Positions 62,711-64,000 of a stretch of 64,000 bases of DNA are shown here, piece by piece. The stretch spans positions 297,252 to 361,251 of the forward strand of contig NZ_JAKLJA010000004.1 in assembly GCF_022213065.1 (NCBI RefSeq), in the 5' to 3' direction. The position numbers and the translations under genes were made by a program. Under the pieces are notes generated by a model that was given only the letters and a program-made list of their open reading frames with translations, did no database searches and was not told the DNA's origin. This stretch comes from Paraburkholderia tagetis (GTDB lineage: Bacteria; Pseudomonadota; Gammaproteobacteria; Burkholderiales; Burkholderiaceae). Every line of letters begins with the position of its first letter. The stretch's first letter is position 1.

Positions 62711-64000
62711 TCAACCGTTACCGCCCTTCGTAAAAGCGCGCCGATCGAGTGTCGACGACGCGCCAGTCAGCCACTCCCCAAACTGGTGCCGCCGCAATGG
62801 CGAATGCGGTACGTCGTCATTGCCCGGAAAGACAATCAGGCCGCTGAACAGCCTGCCCTCCTGTTTGCGCACGCCGGCGGCGGCCGGCCCGGATTGTTGC
62901 AACGTCTCGCTTGACAGGCTCCACCCCTGCTCGGTTGCCCGGCGGACGTCGTGGAGAAACGCTGAGCAAATTGCGCTCACAAATGCCTGAATCTCTAGTC
63001 TCAAGACTGGCTGGCATACCGCGCTCAGCAGGGGCGCATCCGGCCGCAGTGCATGGCGGTGCGGATCGGTTGCTTGATGGATGTCCCACTTGTATCCTTC
63101 GAACCAGTTTCTGGTTAACCCGACAGCTACAACGGGCGGTGAGTAAAGCGTGACGTCCGTCGCCCATCGCTGTTCGAGCGCCCTTCCGATATCCCGGAGC
63201 TGCCGCGCGTGATCGGGCTCTCTGATGGCCCATCGGAGCAGCTTGCCAAGCGCGTTGCTATAAGCCGAACTTTTCACGTGGTAGTCCGCTCGCGTGCGGC
63301 CAGGGCGATTGGACGACGCGCTCCACTGAAAGACATTCAAGCTGCCGCTTGAGTTTGCCGAGTACCCGGGCACCGGCGCAAGGGCATCGAACAAACTGGC
63401 GATCAGGTATTCCCCCGAACGTCGGCGTGCTCTTCGGTCGGGGGATTCTATCGGCTCGAGCTCCGAAATCATGCCGAGGACGCCGGCATAGTCACTCCAC
63501 CATTTGTCCAGCGCGCCAAAGTGAGTGGCAAGCGCGCCCGACTGATCTCGGAGGTCGATGTGAGCGGTCAGATTCGGCGCGGCTCCCGCGAGATATTGGC
63601 CGCAGAACACGCAGCGCATCCATCGCGCATTGTGGCGAAAATAATCGGTGACGATCATGGTGCCTGCGCCGCAATAGGCGCAAGTAGGTAGCAACTGGCA
63701 TGAATGAATCGGGCAGATGCGTAGTCCTTGAAACTGGTGCCAGACACTGTGGTACGCCGATTCGAGACAAATCGGACAGATTCGTAGCCGCTTCTCGAAG
63801 AGGAGGTCGCGCAGCTTAGCTGAACCTGGGCTGACTTCTGTCGCGTTCCAGCCGGTCGCGTTTGAAAATTTGCCAAGATTGCATATTCCACGCGTACTCG
63901 AGCGCGAATTCCACGGCGACCCGAGCACCGATTCCACGATGACCCGAGCGCGAATTCCACGCACACCCGAGCGCGAATTCCACGCGTAAGCGAGCAGTAA
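62711..64000 (-). CDS. TniQ-like zinc-finger protein, N-terminal end unclear
   Basis: The frame is open to the right edge of the window, with a GTG at 63964. From that codon, a TniQ-type zinc region appears near residues 63-98 (CPICLESAYHS, then CPIHSCQLL and CAYCGA), and a CVFC pair follows at 118-121. TniQ/TnsD proteins choose target sites for Tn7-like and Tn5053-like transposons. The usual ~60-100-residue domain before the zinc region is missing; those codons fall in the 23-base repeats. The gene is either truncated by the repeats or a short variant. Confidence 0.65.
   Translation of the reverse strand, partial: LLLAYAWNSRSGVRGIRARVIVESVLGSPWNSRSSTRGICNLGKFSNATGWNATEVSPGSAKLRDLLFEKRLRICPICLESAYHSVWHQFQGLRICPIHSCQLLPTCAYCGAGTMIVTDYFRHNARWMRCVFCGQYLAGAAPNLTAHIDLRDQSGALATHFGALDKWWSDYAGVLGMISELEPIESPDRRARRRSGEYLIASLFDALAPVPGYSANSSGSLNVFQWSASSNRPGRTRADYHVKSSAYSNALGKLLRWAIREPDHARQLRDIGRALEQRWATDVTLYSPPVVAVGLTRNWFEGYKWDIHQATDPHRHALRPDAPLLSAVCQPVLRLEIQAFVSAICSAFLHDVRRATEQGWSLSSETLQQSGPAAAGVRKQEGRLFSGLIVFPGNDDVPHSPLRRHQFGEWLTGASSTLDRRAFTKGGNG
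63876..64000. repeat. 23-base-period repeat array
   Basis: Copies begin at 63876 (degenerate), 63899, 63922, 63945, 63968 and 63991 (cut by the window edge). The conserved 17-base core is CGAGCGCGAATTCCACG and the six bases between cores vary. The period is exactly 23. It is too regular and short-spaced for CRISPR. It fits transposon-end binding sites or iterons. Confidence 0.85.

Larger units (their letters stand above)
61670..64000. mobile_element. putative Tn7-like or TniQ-bearing element, right part outside the window
   Basis: The region starts at the broken hyi gene and carries spaced ~22-base repeats at the left, a coiled-coil protein gene, a TniQ-like gene and packed 23-base-period repeats at the right. 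No transposase (TnsA/TnsB/TniA) is seen in the window. Either the element continues to the right or it is a degenerate non-autonomous derivative. The exact end and any target duplication cannot be read. Confidence 0.55.

Noticed and set aside
63876..64000. Possible CRISPR array
   Set aside because: Spacers are only 6 bases and there are no cas genes; the period of 23 is too short for CRISPR.

Overview
The window is high-GC proteobacterial DNA. Its gene content points to a Burkholderiaceae genome, most likely Paraburkholderia or a close relative: a BraI/RsaL/BraR-type quorum-sensing locus, MocR-type regulators, a pca cluster ordered I-J-B-D-C, flhDC, and many short Burkholderia-type hypothetical genes. 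The genus is inferred from gene content only. No tRNA, rRNA or CRISPR array was seen. Most of the window looks like ordinary chromosome. Only the last ~2.3 kb looks mobile.

Layout. 1-2.0 kb: the 3' end of an SDR gene, then a coupled DUF1326-DUF2182 pair. 2.0-5.1 kb: a lone receiver protein, a NarL-type response regulator and a divergent membrane histidine kinase. 5.1-6.1 kb: flhDC. 6.9-11.3 kb: an ECF sigma/anti-sigma operon, divergent from an exported metallophosphoesterase and a cupredoxin. Both sides carry the same promoter-like motif, so this looks like a self-contained sigma regulon. 11.5-16.4 kb: a LysR regulator, a small secreted protein, an EgtB/OvoA-like iron enzyme, an Fnr-type regulator, a universal stress protein and a decayed transporter. 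16.5-18.4 kb: luxI, rsaL and luxR homologues. 18.9-21.7 kb: small hypothetical genes, serine acetyltransferase and GTP cyclohydrolase I.

21.8-27.1 kb: a LysR regulator divergent from pcaIJBDC, encoding the lower protocatechuate branch of the beta-ketoadipate pathway; pcaHG and pcaF are not here. 27.6-35.5 kb: amine and amino-acid metabolism, with an omega-transaminase, two MocR regulators, a D-amino-acid dehydrogenase-like flavoprotein, a branched-chain amino-acid binding protein and a LysE exporter. 35.7-43 kb: an exported protein of unknown function, an M23 peptidase, a DUF302 protein, a phospholipase C/acid-phosphatase lipoprotein and a di-haem cytochrome c peroxidase with a hexanucleotide microsatellite at its 5' end. 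43-49.4 kb: a minus-strand operon for a ba3-type oxidase (subunits I, II and a tiny IIa-like subunit) with three multihaem c-type cytochromes, followed by OsmC and a cupin. 49.9-55.1 kb: a FadR-type regulator and the glucarate pathway (MFS transporter, glucarate dehydratase, KDG dehydratase) with matching candidate operators.

55.1-61.5 kb: an H-NS-like protein without the usual DNA-binding motif, a lipoprotein, a cytochrome b, a TMEM175-like channel, DUF4142 and DUF3293 proteins and a class V aminotransferase. 61.6-64.0 kb: the hydroxypyruvate isomerase gene is cut after its last ~35 codons. Beyond the cut lie three spaced ~22 bp repeats, a coiled-coil protein gene, a TniQ-like gene and a 23-bp-period repeat array that runs off the window. 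Three spaced sites at one side and four or more packed sites at the other resemble Tn7-like transposon ends. This is the most unusual segment of the window.
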